NCBI GenBank assembly: GCA_902520195.1
Contig: CABYND010000005.1
Coordinates: 40,096-104,095 of the forward strand
DNA from: Halieaceae bacterium
GTDB lineage: Bacteria > Pseudomonadota > Gammaproteobacteria > Pseudomonadales > Halieaceae
Reading direction: 5' to 3'
Length of the DNA stretch: 64,000 nt
The position numbers were made by a program, and so were the translations under genes. Under the pieces are notes generated by a model. That model was not told the origin of the DNA. It saw only the letters and a program-made list of their open reading frames with translations, and did not search any database. Positions 42,782-52,031 of the stretch are shown in pieces. Each line of letters starts with the position of its first letter. The stretch's first letter is position 1.

Positions 42782-44007
42782 ATCGCGGCTCCGGCGTCGC
42801 TGCTCTGCTGACCGATCGTCAGCGGGTAGCTTCCCCAATTGGGTCGTTCGGTATTCGCGTCTGCGACTGGCGGATTGGCGGGATCCGGGCGGGCGTCGTG
42901 TTGCATCAGATTCTTCAATAAATTGGTCAGCGTGCCTAGGTGGGGTGCCTCACCTTCTGTTTTGGCATCGCCCAGGCCGCCGGCAATATCGCGCCCGAAG
43001 CAAGTGTGAATACCGATACCGAAACTCAGCCCAAAGGGCGGTATGCGTTCCGCGACCGTTCGGTGCGGATTAAACGTCTCGGCGTCTTCCCCAAACAGCC
43101 GCGCTTCCAGATTGGCTGACATCAGGTCGATCACCACGCTGTCGCCCTCAGCGACATCGGTACCGTCGGGCAGCGAGAAGGCTTCGCTCGCGGTGCGCCA
43201 GGCGACCGGGCTGGCGGGGTGGAGTCGCAGGCTCTCATGAACGCAGCGCTGGAGAAAATGATCATCGGTCATGAGCCGGTCGCGGTCCTCTGGGTGATGG
43301 CGACACCACGCATTGATTTCATGAAAGCTGTGAGTCAGCGCATTGGCTGAGCTGTGCGAGCCTGCCTGCATAAAGAAAGCAACCTCACGCAGGATCATGT
43401 CGTCATCGAGGTCCTGGTTGGCGCGATTGGCGAGTAGCACGGTGAGGATGTCTCGGGGTGCTTCGTCCTCAGTCAGACTGCCTTCGTCGAGCGGTTGTAG
43501 TAGCGCTTCGCGACGGGATCTGGAGGGGAGCAGAAATTGCTCATTGAATTGCTTAAGCGCCGCCGCCACTTCCTGGCGGACGGTGTCTTTGTCCCGGGTG
43601 GAATGAGAGAGGGTGGCCCCCTCGCTGAACTTGCGAGTCAAAGCCACCAAAGCGTCGGTCTCAGCCTCGGAGCCCTGGGGTCGGTCGATGCCGGCAATAT
43701 CCGCACTGAGGTTGATGTTGACCCGGAAACCAAACTCGGGGAGGTCGAGGTGTCCGCGAGTGAGGTAGGGCGCCAAGCTTCGCTTCAATGTGGCGGGGTA
43801 GACCTCGCGCTCGTAGTAGCGCGCGAAGTCCCGGCGGAACAGCTTCCACTCGATGGCGCGGCGACTGGTGTGTGCCTCGCCGTGCAGCGTCAGCAGCACC
43901 CGTTCCATCAACACATTGCATTCCCTGTACATGGACTGCACAAGGCGTCGGTCGCAGAGTGCCTGATGGGCGTTCTGGTAGCCGCTGACGCGGGCGGGCG
44001 CATTCAT
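42778..44007 (-). CDS. Cytochrome P450 with atypical I helix
   Basis: This 409-residue P450 has the heme-ligand motif FGIGIHTCFGRDIAG with Cys336, the ExxR pair (Glu258, Arg261 in HESLRLHP), and a C-helix HTSRRAIEWKLF. The I helix reads FMQAGSHSSANALTHS at about 212-227. The usual oxygen-activating acid-alcohol pair (D/E-T) is replaced by His-Ser. It is paralogous to the upstream P450 throughout its length and starts 4 nt after that gene's stop. A catalytic P450 with unusual proton delivery, or one partner of a heteromeric pair, is possible. Ferredoxin in the same operon would supply electrons. Confidence 0.86.
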   Translation of the reverse strand: MNAPARVSGYQNAHQALCDRRLVQSMYRECNVLMERVLLTLHGEAHTSRRAIEWKLFRRDFARYYEREVYPATLKRSLAPYLTRGHLDLPEFGFRVNINLSADIAGIDRPQGSEAETDALVALTRKFSEGATLSHSTRDKDTVRQEVAAALKQFNEQFLLPSRSRREALLQPLDEGSLTEDEAPRDILTVLLANRANQDLDDDMILREVAFFMQAGSHSSANALTHSFHEINAWCRHHPEDRDRLMTDDHFLQRCVHESLRLHPASPVAWRTASEAFSLPDGTDVAEGDSVVIDLMSANLEARLFGEDAETFNPHRTVAERIPPFGLSFGIGIHTCFGRDIAGGLGDAKTEGEAPHLGTLTNLLKNLMQHDARPDPANPPVADANTERPNWGSYPLTIGQQSSDAGAAM

Positions 44008-44011
44008 GGGA

Positions 44012-45214
44012 TCAGAAAAGCACCGGATAGATGGCCCACACGTCACGCTCTGAGGCTTCAATTTTTTGCGGCGCCTGGTTAGGGTTGGGCCGCATGCCGC
44101 GCTCAATTAGTTCCTTAATGATCAGCGTAATCGTACCGACTTGGTGGTTATCCGGTTTGGGAAACTCTCCATCTCTTAGCACGGTGCCAGCGACGAGGTT
44201 CATACCAAGGCAGACATGCATGCCGCCACCAAAGGACATGCCCGCGGGGCTGATGCGCCCCTGAACGGATCGCAGTGGATTAAATTCGGCCGCGTCCTCG
44301 CCGAATACACTGGTATCGCGGTTAGCGGTCTGCAGGTCGACGACGACTTTGTCGCCCTGTGGCACCACCCGCCCGTCAGCAAGAGTGATCTCGGCTTCCG
44401 CGCGGCGCCAGGCCTCGGGGCTGGAAGGGTGTAGTCGCATGCTCTCCAGAACAAAGCGCTGCAGTTGATGTGCATCGGCAACGACTTCAGCCGGTGTTTG
44501 GCCTTGCCGTTCGCACCAGTTAAAGAGTTCATTGGTCGCGTGGACGAGCGTGTGCACAGAGGTATGGGAGGCCGCCAGATAGAAGAAAGCGACCTCTCTC
44601 ACCATCAGCTCGTTTGGCATGGAGAGCTCTGCATCATGCATCAGCAAGATGGTGAGGATGTCTCTGGGTAGCTCTTCTTCGTTCAGGGTTCCCGCGCGGT
44701 ATTGCTCCAACAGCGCCAGCCGCCGGGCTCGAGAGGGCAGGAAGAAGCGCTCACGGAATTCGTCAATCGCCTCGCGGATTTCCTGAAAAATGGGTTCCCG
44801 ATCACCCTTGAACTGACCAATGGTTGCGGCTTGGCCCAGTTGGATCAGCAGCCGGTGCTGCGCGTCTGCCTCCTCGACGGTGCCGTCGATGCGATCGATG
44901 CCGGCGAAGGACAGTGAAAGATGAACCATGATGCGGTAGCCGAGCTCCTTGAGGTCCAACGACGATTCGGTGAGAAACTGGTCCAGTGTCTCGCTAAGTA
45001 ATCCGGGGAAGACCTCATTTTCATACACGCGGAAAAAGTTCTTGCGGAACAGCTGGCTCTCGATCGAGCGTCGCTGTCGGTGCTCATCGCCGTGGAGCGT
45101 CACGAGCACCTTATCCATCAGGATCTTGCCCTCGTCGTACAGCGATTGTTTGAGGTCGGTGATCCTCAGTGCATGCTCGACATCGTGATAGGCGCTGACG
45201 CGGTGAATTTCCAT
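44012..45214 (-). CDS. Cytochrome P450 with atypical I helix, first gene of the operon
   Basis: This 400-residue P450 has the heme motif FGGGMHVCLGMNLVAG with Cys335, ExxR as Glu257-Arg260 (LESMRLHP), and a C-helix HRQRRSIESQLFRK. Its I helix reads YLAASHTSVHTLVHAT at about 212-227, so His-Thr stands where Asp/Glu-Thr is normal, the same change as in its downstream neighbour. The start at ATG 45214 has GGGGA nearby, and an upstream in-frame ATG at 45301 extends into the divergent control region. It is first in the operon, so it may carry out the initial oxidation or act jointly with the second P450. Confidence 0.88.
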   Translation of the reverse strand: MEIHRVSAYHDVEHALRITDLKQSLYDEGKILMDKVLVTLHGDEHRQRRSIESQLFRKNFFRVYENEVFPGLLSETLDQFLTESSLDLKELGYRIMVHLSLSFAGIDRIDGTVEEADAQHRLLIQLGQAATIGQFKGDREPIFQEIREAIDEFRERFFLPSRARRLALLEQYRAGTLNEEELPRDILTILLMHDAELSMPNELMVREVAFFYLAASHTSVHTLVHATNELFNWCERQGQTPAEVVADAHQLQRFVLESMRLHPSSPEAWRRAEAEITLADGRVVPQGDKVVVDLQTANRDTSVFGEDAAEFNPLRSVQGRISPAGMSFGGGMHVCLGMNLVAGTVLRDGEFPKPDNHQVGTITLIIKELIERGMRPNPNQAPQKIEASERDVWAIYPVLF

Positions 45215-45290
45215 GGTGTTTCCCCAAAAGTGTGTGGCCTGGTTGGACGGTGGCAGGCCGTCCATGTATTTAGTGTATGCAATGTATGTA

Positions 45291-45306
45291 AAAGTGTACA
45301 CACTTT
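45291..45306. promoter_or_regulatory. Palindromic operator candidate between P450 operon and iorA-like gene
   Basis: AAAGTGT-AC-ACACTTT forms a perfect dyad with a 2-bp spacer, and the flanks GTA and TAC extend it if one base is bulged. It lies 77 bp upstream of the first P450 gene and about 140 bp upstream of the divergent iorA-like gene, in a 233-bp region. A GntR-family protein encoded in the operon is the natural candidate to bind it. Confidence 0.5.
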
Positions 45307-45447
45307 ACCGGGCCGCATTCCCCCTCGTTGAGCTCGATTGAAGGCGGTGTCAGGCCACAGCAAGTCTGTAGTGAGCCCGCCAGCTCTTTATCAATGCTCT
45401 CGGCGGTGTCATATTGTCCGTACAGGCGCAGGAGCTGAGGAAGAGCC

Positions 45448-45918
45448 ATGAAACTGACGGTGAATGGTCGTGACGTCGAGGTGACCAGTGAGGCTGATAC
45501 CCCTTTGCTGTGGGTGCTGCGGGACGAACTGAACCTTGTTGGCACCAAGTTTGGATGCGGTATCGCCCAATGCGGGGCCTGCACGGTGCACCTGGATGGC
45601 GTGGCGATTCGGTCCTGTGTGACGCCGGTGTCGGCGGTTGCGAACAGAGACATTCAAACCATTGAGGGGCAGGCCACTGAGGCGGGCCTGTCACCGGTGC
45701 AGCAAGCGTGGCTGGAAACCGACGTGGCCCAATGTGGATACTGCCAATCAGGGCAAATTATGACGGCCACGGCGCTGCTTACCCAAAACCCTCACCCCAG
45801 CGACACCGAGATCGATACTGCGATGGCGGGCAATATCTGCCGCTGCGGCACCTACCCGCGCATTCGCAAAGCGGTGCACCTGGCGGCCTCTTTAATGGCA
45901 GAGGAGCAGAGCGCATGA
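45448..45918 (+). CDS. Molybdenum hydroxylase [2Fe-2S] subunit (IorA/CoxS-like)
   Basis: This 156-residue iron-sulphur subunit has [16 protein letters not shown] for the plant-type cluster and [18 protein letters not shown] with [15 protein letters not shown] for the second cluster. The lone small subunit, paired with a large molybdenum subunit and no FAD subunit, is the isoquinoline 1-oxidoreductase arrangement. It passes electrons from molybdenum to an outside acceptor such as a cytochrome. Its stop overlaps the next start by 4 nt (ATGA). It is divergent from the P450 operon with a shared control region. Confidence 0.92.
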   Translation: MKLTVNGRDVEVTSEADTPLLWVLRDELNLVGTKFGCGIAQCGACTVHLDGVAIRSCVTPVSAVANRDIQTIEGQATEAGLSPVQQAWLETDVAQCGYCQSGQIMTATALLTQNPHPSDTEIDTAMAGNICRCGTYPRIRKAVHLAASLMAEEQSA

Positions 45919-48119
45919 GCGAGACCCTGACGCCGCGCTCGCTGAGCCGCAGACGTTTTGTGCAGAGTAGCGGCGCGTTGCTCTTTGCCGCGCATTGCCC
46001 GGTGGGCTTGTCTCGCAAGGCCTATGCGGGTGGCACCGGCGCCATGATGAACAGCTTTGTGCGCATCGACCCTAGCAACGTGATTACGATGCTCGCGAAC
46101 AATTCAGAGTTTGGTAACGGCGCTTACACGGTCATGAGCATGATGTTGGCGGAGGAACTTGACGTCGATTACCGCAGTATTGCGCTCGAGGCAGCGCCAA
46201 CGACGCCCGAGTACTACTCGCCACTATTCCGCGAGTATCTGACAGCGGGATCCGTTACCACGGGTAGCACCTTTATGCCCATGCGCACGGCGGGGGCCAA
46301 AGCACGAGCTATGTTGCTGGAGGCGGCATCTAGAGACTGGAATGTGCCGGCCTCTGAACTGACTACTGGTGATGCCACCGTGACGCATGCCGGCACAGGC
46401 CGCAGTGCCACCTACGGTGAGTTACTCGAAGCGATTCATCGACTCGATATTCAGCCCCCCGAGACGGTGACACTCAAGGACCCCAGTGAATTCAAGATTC
46501 TGGGTAAGCCCGCCCGGCGCTATGAAGGCGCTGGCAAGGTTGACGGCTCCGCCGAGTTCGGGATCGATATCAAGCTACCCGGGATGCTCTATGGCGCGAT
46601 CGCGCGGCCTCCGGTTCACGGTGGGTCAGTAGTTGACTTTGATGCCACCGAAGCCCTGACGATGCCCGGTGTGGTCAAAGTGAAAGCGATCAGGGCTGGT
46701 ATGGTGGTGTTGGCGGATAGCTACTGGCGGGCGCAGAAGGCACGCGCCAAACTCGAGATCGAATGGGACCGCGGTGTGAACGACGGCGTCTCCAGTGAGC
46801 AGTTCTATGCGGATTATCGTGCCTTGGCTGATACCCCCGGCTTGCTGGCAGAGGATATCGGCGATGCCATCGGCGCGCTCGATGCAGCGGAGGCGAGCGG
46901 GAGCGTGGTCGAGGCGACCTACGAGATGCCGCTACTGGCTCATGCCACTTTGGAGCCCATGAACTGCATTGCTCAGGTTGAAGGCGACACCTGCACGATC
47001 TGGAGCGGCACCCAGTACCAGTCCAACGACCAAGAGGTGATCTCGCGGTTTCTGGGAATCCCCCAACAGAACGTCACCATCCACCGACCGCTCATGGGTG
47101 GCAGCTTCGGGCGCCGCTCGAGTAAAACCGCGGATTACACCGTTGAGGCGGTAGAAGCGGCGATGGGTGAGTCGGTACCTGTGCAGATCATTTGGTCGCG
47201 GGAAGAAGACATTCGTAGCGGCCATTACCGGCCACTGTTTGTGCACAAGCTCCGCGGCAGCGTGGACGAGTCCGGTATGCCCGAGGCCTGGCATCAGGTG
47301 GCAGTGGGTCAGTCGCTTATGCAGGGCACCAAGCATGACCCCACTTATATGGTGCGGGGTATCGATATCTATTCGCTGGATGGTTGTCTACAGGAGCCGT
47401 TTGGGGTGTTCCCCTATGGGACTTCCTATCAGATCCCGAATCACCGGGTTGAGAGCCACAACGCGCCCAAGAAGGGCATTGTTCCCCAGGAGTGGCGATC
47501 GGTTGGCCACACCCATACGGGTATTGCCTATGAGTGTTTTCTGGATGAGTTGGCGCACAATGGTGGCATCGACCCCATGGAGCTCCGGTTGCGTCTGACC
47601 AAGGATCACGCGCGCATGAACCGTGTATTGAGCGTATTGAAAGAAAAATGTGATTGGGACAGGCCATTAGCACCGGGTCGCGGACGTGGTGTGGCATCGC
47701 GGATCTACAACATTTCGCCGGTTGCTCAGGCAGTCGAGGTGACGGTTGCCGAGAATGGCGATTTCACCGTTGATCGCGTTGTCTGCGTGGTGGACTGTGG
47801 GTTCGCGGTGAATCCGCTCGGTATCGAGGGCCAGGTGGAGGGCGGTCTGGCTTATGGACTGGGAGGCGTGGCCTTCGGCAACATCGACATCGTCAATGGT
47901 GAAGTGCAGCAGAGTAACTTCCATGACTATCCGGTGATGCGTCTACCACAAATGCCGAGGGTGGAGGTGCATATCTTGCCCAGCGATGAGCCGCCTACCG
48001 GGATCGGCGAGCAGGCGACAACACCGATTGCACCGGCCGTCGCCAATGCCTTATTCAACGCGACAGGGCGGCGCGTGCGCCGCTTCCCGCTGTCGAGTCA
48101 GGGTTTTAATCTGGTCTGA
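45915..48119 (+). CDS. Molybdenum hydroxylase large subunit (IorB-like, Tat-exported)
   Basis: This protein of about 734 residues starts at the ATG at 45915. A twin-arginine signal [17 protein letters not shown] indicates folded export to the periplasm. Family marks are [18 protein letters not shown] in the molybdenum domain, [22 protein letters not shown], and [19 protein letters not shown] near the end, with the catalytic Glu of the GEQ motif. Such enzymes hydroxylate aldehydes or N-heterocycles with water. It matches the isoquinoline 1-oxidoreductase beta-subunit type by layout. Being beside the P450 operon, it may oxidise an aldehyde or heterocyclic intermediate outside the cytoplasm. The substrate is unknown. 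Confidence 0.9.
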   Translation: MSETLTPRSLSRRRFVQSSGALLFAAHCPVGLSRKAYAGGTGAMMNSFVRIDPSNVITMLANNSEFGNGAYTVMSMMLAEELDVDYRSIALEAAPTTPEYYSPLFREYLTAGSVTTGSTFMPMRTAGAKARAMLLEAASRDWNVPASELTTGDATVTHAGTGRSATYGELLEAIHRLDIQPPETVTLKDPSEFKILGKPARRYEGAGKVDGSAEFGIDIKLPGMLYGAIARPPVHGGSVVDFDATEALTMPGVVKVKAIRAGMVVLADSYWRAQKARAKLEIEWDRGVNDGVSSEQFYADYRALADTPGLLAEDIGDAIGALDAAEASGSVVEATYEMPLLAHATLEPMNCIAQVEGDTCTIWSGTQYQSNDQEVISRFLGIPQQNVTIHRPLMGGSFGRRSSKTADYTVEAVEAAMGESVPVQIIWSREEDIRSGHYRPLFVHKLRGSVDESGMPEAWHQVAVGQSLMQGTKHDPTYMVRGIDIYSLDGCLQEPFGVFPYGTSYQIPNHRVESHNAPKKGIVPQEWRSVGHTHTGIAYECFLDELAHNGGIDPMELRLRLTKDHARMNRVLSVLKEKCDWDRPLAPGRGRGVASRIYNISPVAQAVEVTVAENGDFTVDRVVCVVDCGFAVNPLGIEGQVEGGLAYGLGGVAFGNIDIVNGEVQQSNFHDYPVMRLPQMPRVEVHILPSDEPPTGIGEQATTPIAPAVANALFNATGRRVRRFPLSSQGFNLV

Positions 48120-48126
48120 GGTTGCG

Positions 48127-48414
48127 ATGGTGCTGGAGCACATGGTGTGGCTCACCCCTAAAGCGGGGGTGAGCGATGATAAAATGGAAGAGATCCTGGC
48201 GTCGATTCGCGCGCTCACTCATATCCCGAGTGTTCTGGCGATTTCGGCGGGACAAAACATCACGGACCGCGCCAATGGCGCAACCCATGGGGTGCTCGTC
48301 ACACTGGAGCAGGCAGCCGATCTGCCCGCGTATCTGAACCATCCCGATCATAAAGCGGTCGGGATGGTATTACGCGAGCACTGCGAGGTGCTCGCGCTGG
48401 ACTACGAGCGTTAA
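48127..48414 (+). CDS. Dabb-type (stress-responsive A/B barrel) small protein
   Basis: This 95-residue protein resembles the ferredoxin-like Dabb fold (PF07876). It has LEHMVWLTPKAG at the start, IRALTHIPSVLAISAGQNITDRANGATHGVLVTLEQAADLPAYLNHPDHK as separate helices and strands, and ends LALDYER. Some members are small cyclases or dimerising enzymes, others have no known activity. The ATG at 48127 lies 7 bp after the molybdenum subunit stop, so it is part of that operon. It shares TTAA at its stop with the convergent PQQ gene. Function in the pathway is unknown. Confidence 0.8.
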   Translation: MVLEHMVWLTPKAGVSDDKMEEILASIRALTHIPSVLAISAGQNITDRANGATHGVLVTLEQAADLPAYLNHPDHKAVGMVLREHCEVLALDYER

Positions 48415-50387
48415 CGCGCGCTGACGGAACCCGACGCTTTGGGCGCAAACACGAGCAGGGCATTGCCCGCTTCATGGTTATATAGCCCGTATCCCGAATT
48501 GATCACCATATGGCCCGCGCCCAGCGCTGGCCCGGACCCGCTCATGCCGCCACCTCGCGCGATGACACCGTTAGTGCCGGTCACCGGTGTGGTGGTGTTG
48601 TAAGACCAGATGATCTCGCCGCTGTCCCGGTCATAGATGCGGATAATCCCATCGAGGTGACCTGCAATGACCGCGCTATCGGTGGCCGTAATGGCGGCCG
48701 AGACCCCAGGGTCGCAGAAGGGTCGGCCCTCGCCGCAGACGTTTTCCTGCACATGACTCCACAGCACCTCACCCGTCACAGCATCGACAGCTGAGACGCC
48801 TGGGCGGGCGAGTTCGGGATCCAGCCATTCGCCGTTGCGGGTATCGTTCATGTCATTGATGGGAACATAGACGGTCGTACCATCAGCGGCCATGCCAAAG
48901 TGCACGCCGCCCTGAATGCTGCCGCGCCCCAGTTTCACTTCCCACAATTTGTTCTGGCCTGTTTCCCAGTCGAGCGCAAATACCCGGCCATCTTTTTGAC
49001 CGGCAACAACCACGGTTTTGCCCTCGCCAACATCCACCAGCAGGGGGCTGGAGGCCTGGTCATAGTCGGGGCCGTCCTCCTCAGGACAATTGGGGTTATC
49101 GGCCATCATGCACGCGACGTTCCAGGCGTCACCCGGGAAGGTTTGTCTCGACCAAAGGCGCTCTCCGGTATCGAGCGCGACTGCGATTACGGCGTCGCTG
49201 TTGGTATCAGCGGGGGAGGAGTAATTTTCACCGGTGCCGAAAATCAATAGGTTTTTAGCCACGTCGACGGTGGGGCTGGTCCAGACCGGCGCGCCGGATG
49301 GACCCAGCATATCTGTGCCCACGCTGGTAGTGCCCACTGAGGCAGGTGGGTCGGGTATGGCGTAACTGTCCCAGATCACGCTGCCATCGGCGGCGTCAAC
49401 CGCCATCACGTGGCCGCGGAAGGAGCAGCAGGCATATTCCGGATTGGCTGCCGTGACCACCTCGAGCGATGACACCGGTACATATAGCTTGCCTGCCGCA
49501 TATGCGGGAGTGCCTGTGAGGGTCGCGCTGTGGTGCTCGTCCGGACTGGTCTGCCAAACCAGCTCGCCGGTGGTAGCGTCGACGGCGTAAAGGTTGGCGA
49601 TGATGTCGCCGAAATAGGCTGTGGCGGCGCCATTTGGCCCGCGTTTGCCAAGGGTAATACCGGTGCGGACTTCAGCACGCGCGGCGTAGGTCCAGCGGAC
49701 ACAGCCGGTTTCCAGATCAAAGGCATAGACAGTGCCATCCTGACTGCCGACGAACACAGCGCCCATGGCGATGGTCGGTTGCGATCTGGCGCGGGTAGAG
49801 GCCGGGAAGCCGAAGCTCCACTTCAACTCAAGATCACCAATTTGTGACCGGTCGATGCCAGCGGCTTCAGATGACACGTAGCGGCGGGTATCGTGGCCCC
49901 ACCCGGTCAGCTGACTCTCGTCGAGCGAGGTGAAGATACTTGCCGAAGCGTCACACCAGGCCACCTCAGGGCCGGCGTCGGGATCACCGAGGCGCATCTG
50001 CGTGATGTACTCTACGATGTGCTGCTTGTCTCCGTCAGAGAGATGCGCGGCTTGAGATTGCATGATGCCCTCGGTGATCGACCGATACAGCACCTGCGGC
50101 GACATCAATTCCAGCCATGTAGTGTGGGGCGCCTTGTAGACCTGTGCTTCGTGACAGCCGGCACAGTGCTCGATGTAGAGCGGTTTGCCCGGCAGTGCAT
50201 CCCGGTCCCCCAGATCGCCGACCCAGGCGTACTGCTCGTCCATTGAACCCAGCGTGGCCGGCTCGGCTTCAGCCGAGGCATCCGCCGCGGCAGAGGTGGT
50301 CTCCTTTTCAGTCTGGCAGCCCACTAAGACTGCCAGTGCCAAAATGACAGTCCCGGCGCCGAGGCGATTCCCCATGTTCAAGATCAT
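48411..50387 (-). CDS. Cytochrome c-PQQ quinoprotein dehydrogenase, lipoprotein
   Basis: This protein of about 658 residues has a lipobox LAVLVGCQTEK at the start, a c-type heme site CAGCH in YIEHCAGCHEAQVY (about residues 70-85), and then a PQQ beta-propeller with repeats such as TVYAFDLETGCVRW, LYAVDATTGELVW and SAVDAVTGEVLWS. A YACCSFRG segment supplies adjacent cysteines like the vicinal disulphide of PQQ alcohol dehydrogenases. The order cytochrome then propeller is that of polyvinyl-alcohol dehydrogenase type enzymes, not of methanol dehydrogenase. It would oxidise an alcohol at the periplasmic face and could receive electrons from the neighbouring molybdenum hydroxylase. No PQQ biosynthesis genes are seen here. 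Confidence 0.85.
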   Translation of the reverse strand: MILNMGNRLGAGTVILALAVLVGCQTEKETTSAAADASAEAEPATLGSMDEQYAWVGDLGDRDALPGKPLYIEHCAGCHEAQVYKAPHTTWLELMSPQVLYRSITEGIMQSQAAHLSDGDKQHIVEYITQMRLGDPDAGPEVAWCDASASIFTSLDESQLTGWGHDTRRYVSSEAAGIDRSQIGDLELKWSFGFPASTRARSQPTIAMGAVFVGSQDGTVYAFDLETGCVRWTYAARAEVRTGITLGKRGPNGAATAYFGDIIANLYAVDATTGELVWQTSPDEHHSATLTGTPAYAAGKLYVPVSSLEVVTAANPEYACCSFRGHVMAVDAADGSVIWDSYAIPDPPASVGTTSVGTDMLGPSGAPVWTSPTVDVAKNLLIFGTGENYSSPADTNSDAVIAVALDTGERLWSRQTFPGDAWNVACMMADNPNCPEEDGPDYDQASSPLLVDVGEGKTVVVAGQKDGRVFALDWETGQNKLWEVKLGRGSIQGGVHFGMAADGTTVYVPINDMNDTRNGEWLDPELARPGVSAVDAVTGEVLWSHVQENVCGEGRPFCDPGVSAAITATDSAVIAGHLDGIIRIYDRDSGEIIWSYNTTTPVTGTNGVIARGGGMSGSGPALGAGHMVINSGYGLYNHEAGNALLVFAPKASGSVSAR

Positions 50388-50567
50388 TGCGGCCTCTCCC
50401 TTTTTGTTGTGCCGAAAATAATAAAGGCTTGGACGCGAGATTGGTACGGACATTTCAGGTTAGTTGTAATGGAGCCTAGGCCACTGGCTCGGCGCTAGAA
50501 AGCTCGTTATGGTGGGAGTTTGGCGCTCAGAGCGCTTCGTTACACTCAATCAAGACAGGAGCGTGAC

Positions 50568-50822
50568 ATGACTCGGGAGAATCTTTGGCTGGTCAAGTGC
50601 ACGGACCGTGATGGCGATGACGTCGACGATCTGCGTGAGGAGCACATGGCTGGGCATTTGGCGCATATCGAGGCAATCGTGGACCACATTGCGATGGCGG
50701 GGCCACTCAAGGACCCGGCGGGCGAAAAAATCGTTGGCAGCATGCTGGTGTATCGCACCGATGACCTCGAGCAAGCCAAGGTATGGTTAGATGGCGACCC
50801 CTACGCCCGCTGCGGTATTTGA
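50568..50822 (+). CDS. YCII-like small protein, probably shortened by a frameshift
   Basis: This 84-residue frame starts at the ATG at 50568 behind AGGAGC. It has the YCII-related fold order: NLWLVKCTDRDGD, HLAHIEAIVDHIAMAGPLKD, GSMLVYRTDDLEQAKVWLDGDPYAR. It then reads CGI and stops. If the single T at 50811 were absent, the frame would continue AVFEARSNG...WRLVPW and end at 50880, which is the usual YCII ending (about 106 residues). Either a true one-base insertion has cut the gene or the read has an error. YCII proteins are small enzymes or ligand-binders of uncertain role. Confidence 0.68.
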   Translation: MTRENLWLVKCTDRDGDDVDDLREEHMAGHLAHIEAIVDHIAMAGPLKDPAGEKIVGSMLVYRTDDLEQAKVWLDGDPYARCGI

Positions 50823-51002
50823 GGCACGATCGAATGGTCCCGTCTGGTGCTGGCGGCTGGTACCCTGGTCGGTGGAGTGACCTGGTAGTTCCTGACGGCA
50901 CGACGCCTGAAAAGCGTCGCTACTCCAGCAAGCATCTCGCGCGCAAGGCAGCGCATGAAGTGTACCCACCAGCAATGTTAGGCAAAGCCTGAGGGAGAGC
51001 AG

Positions 51003-51773
51003 ATGATGGGCAGCAACTCGATGGAAGTGAGTCTCAGTGGCAAGACGGCATTGGTAACCGGTGCGAGCTCGGGTATTGGTGCGGCGGTGGCAACCGCATT
51101 GGCCGCCAACGGCGCGACGGTCTGGGTAAACCATCCGGACGAAGCCACAGCCGAATCTGCAGAGGCAGTGGTGACGAGCATTTCGGAGTCGGGTGGCGCG
51201 GCTCAGACGATACAGGCCGATGTCAGCAGCGAGTCTGATGTGTTGGCGATGTTTTCAACTTTAGGATCAGGCCCACTGGATATTCTCGTTAATAACGCGG
51301 GAATCGCCCATTCCAGCCCGGTTGAGACGCTTGAGGTCGAAGACTTCGACCGATTGATGGGTGTGCACCTGCGCGGCACATTTCTCTGCACACGTTCTGC
51401 AGTGAAGATGATGTATGCGCAAAATAGCGGTCGCATTATCAACACGGCCTCGCAGCTCGCTTACATCGGCGCGCCAGGGTTCTCTCACTACACCGCGGCG
51501 AAAGGCGCGATTCTCTCCTTCACGCGCAGCCTCGCGCTGGAGATTGGCGATCGCCCGATCACCGCTAATTGTGTGGCGCCAGGCGCGACCATGACCCCGA
51601 TTTTGGCGGACGTGCCCGACGATATATTGGAAGGCATCCGCCAAAACATCCCCGCGGGCCGTATCGCAGAGGTCGAGGACATTGTGGGGGCCTATCTATT
51701 CCTAGCGAGTGACGCGGCTGGGCACTTCAGAGGCCAGTGTTTAAGCCCCAATGGAGGGGATGCCTTCCTCTAG
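51003..51773 (+). CDS. Short-chain dehydrogenase/reductase (FabG/glucose dehydrogenase-like)
   Basis: This 256-residue classical SDR has VTGASSGIGAAVATAL for cofactor binding, NNAGIAHS, catalytic Ser in INTASQLAY, and Tyr-x3-Lys in SHYTAAKGA, closing with FLASDAAGHFRGQCLSPNGGD. The layout is that of the FabG/glucose-1-dehydrogenase group, and the usual oxidised substrate is a 3-hydroxy or sugar alcohol. GGGAGAGC lies just before the ATG pair at 51003. It stands 258 bp before recA on the same strand, the position where cinA/pncC is often found in gammaproteobacteria. Confidence 0.88.
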   Translation: MMGSNSMEVSLSGKTALVTGASSGIGAAVATALAANGATVWVNHPDEATAESAEAVVTSISESGGAAQTIQADVSSESDVLAMFSTLGSGPLDILVNNAGIAHSSPVETLEVEDFDRLMGVHLRGTFLCTRSAVKMMYAQNSGRIINTASQLAYIGAPGFSHYTAAKGAILSFTRSLALEIGDRPITANCVAPGATMTPILADVPDDILEGIRQNIPAGRIAEVEDIVGAYLFLASDAAGHFRGQCLSPNGGDAFL

Positions 51774-51886
51774 GCTCGTCAGATCCCAGCCTTCAGTGCT
51801 GTCGCTTTGGGCGACGTGTTGCTTGGTGCGACACTATTTTCACTCAAATTGATCGCTAAACTGGATTGCAATCGCTGGCAAAAAAG

Positions 51887-51902
51887 CTGAATATATATAC
51901 AG
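51887..51902 (+). promoter_or_regulatory. LexA-type SOS box upstream of recA
   Basis: CTGA-ATATATAT-ACAG matches the LexA consensus CTGT-N8-ACAG at all but one base. It lies 130 bp ahead of recA and overlaps a -10 region (TTGCAA at 51866, 17 bp, GAATAT at 51889). Confidence 0.75.
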
Positions 51903-52031
51903 TACTTTTGAAAGCGGGTATTTCGAGCGCAAAAACCCAGTTAGACGGGACTGAGCGCGACATGGCATGAGCTTCGGGGCACAGCCGAAAGGCCATTCTC
52001 GACAGAGCGAGTTAATCAAAGGGAGCAGGAC

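Noticed and set aside
45708..45914. Longer start for the molybdenum hydroxylase large subunit
   Set aside because: The upstream frame lies inside the iron-sulphur subunit gene and would hide the twin-arginine signal; the ATG at 45915 gives the expected 4-nt overlap.
48411..48414. Shared TTAA stop of the convergent Dabb and PQQ genes
   Set aside because: It is a neat overlap of two stops but common in compact genomes and carries no clear function.
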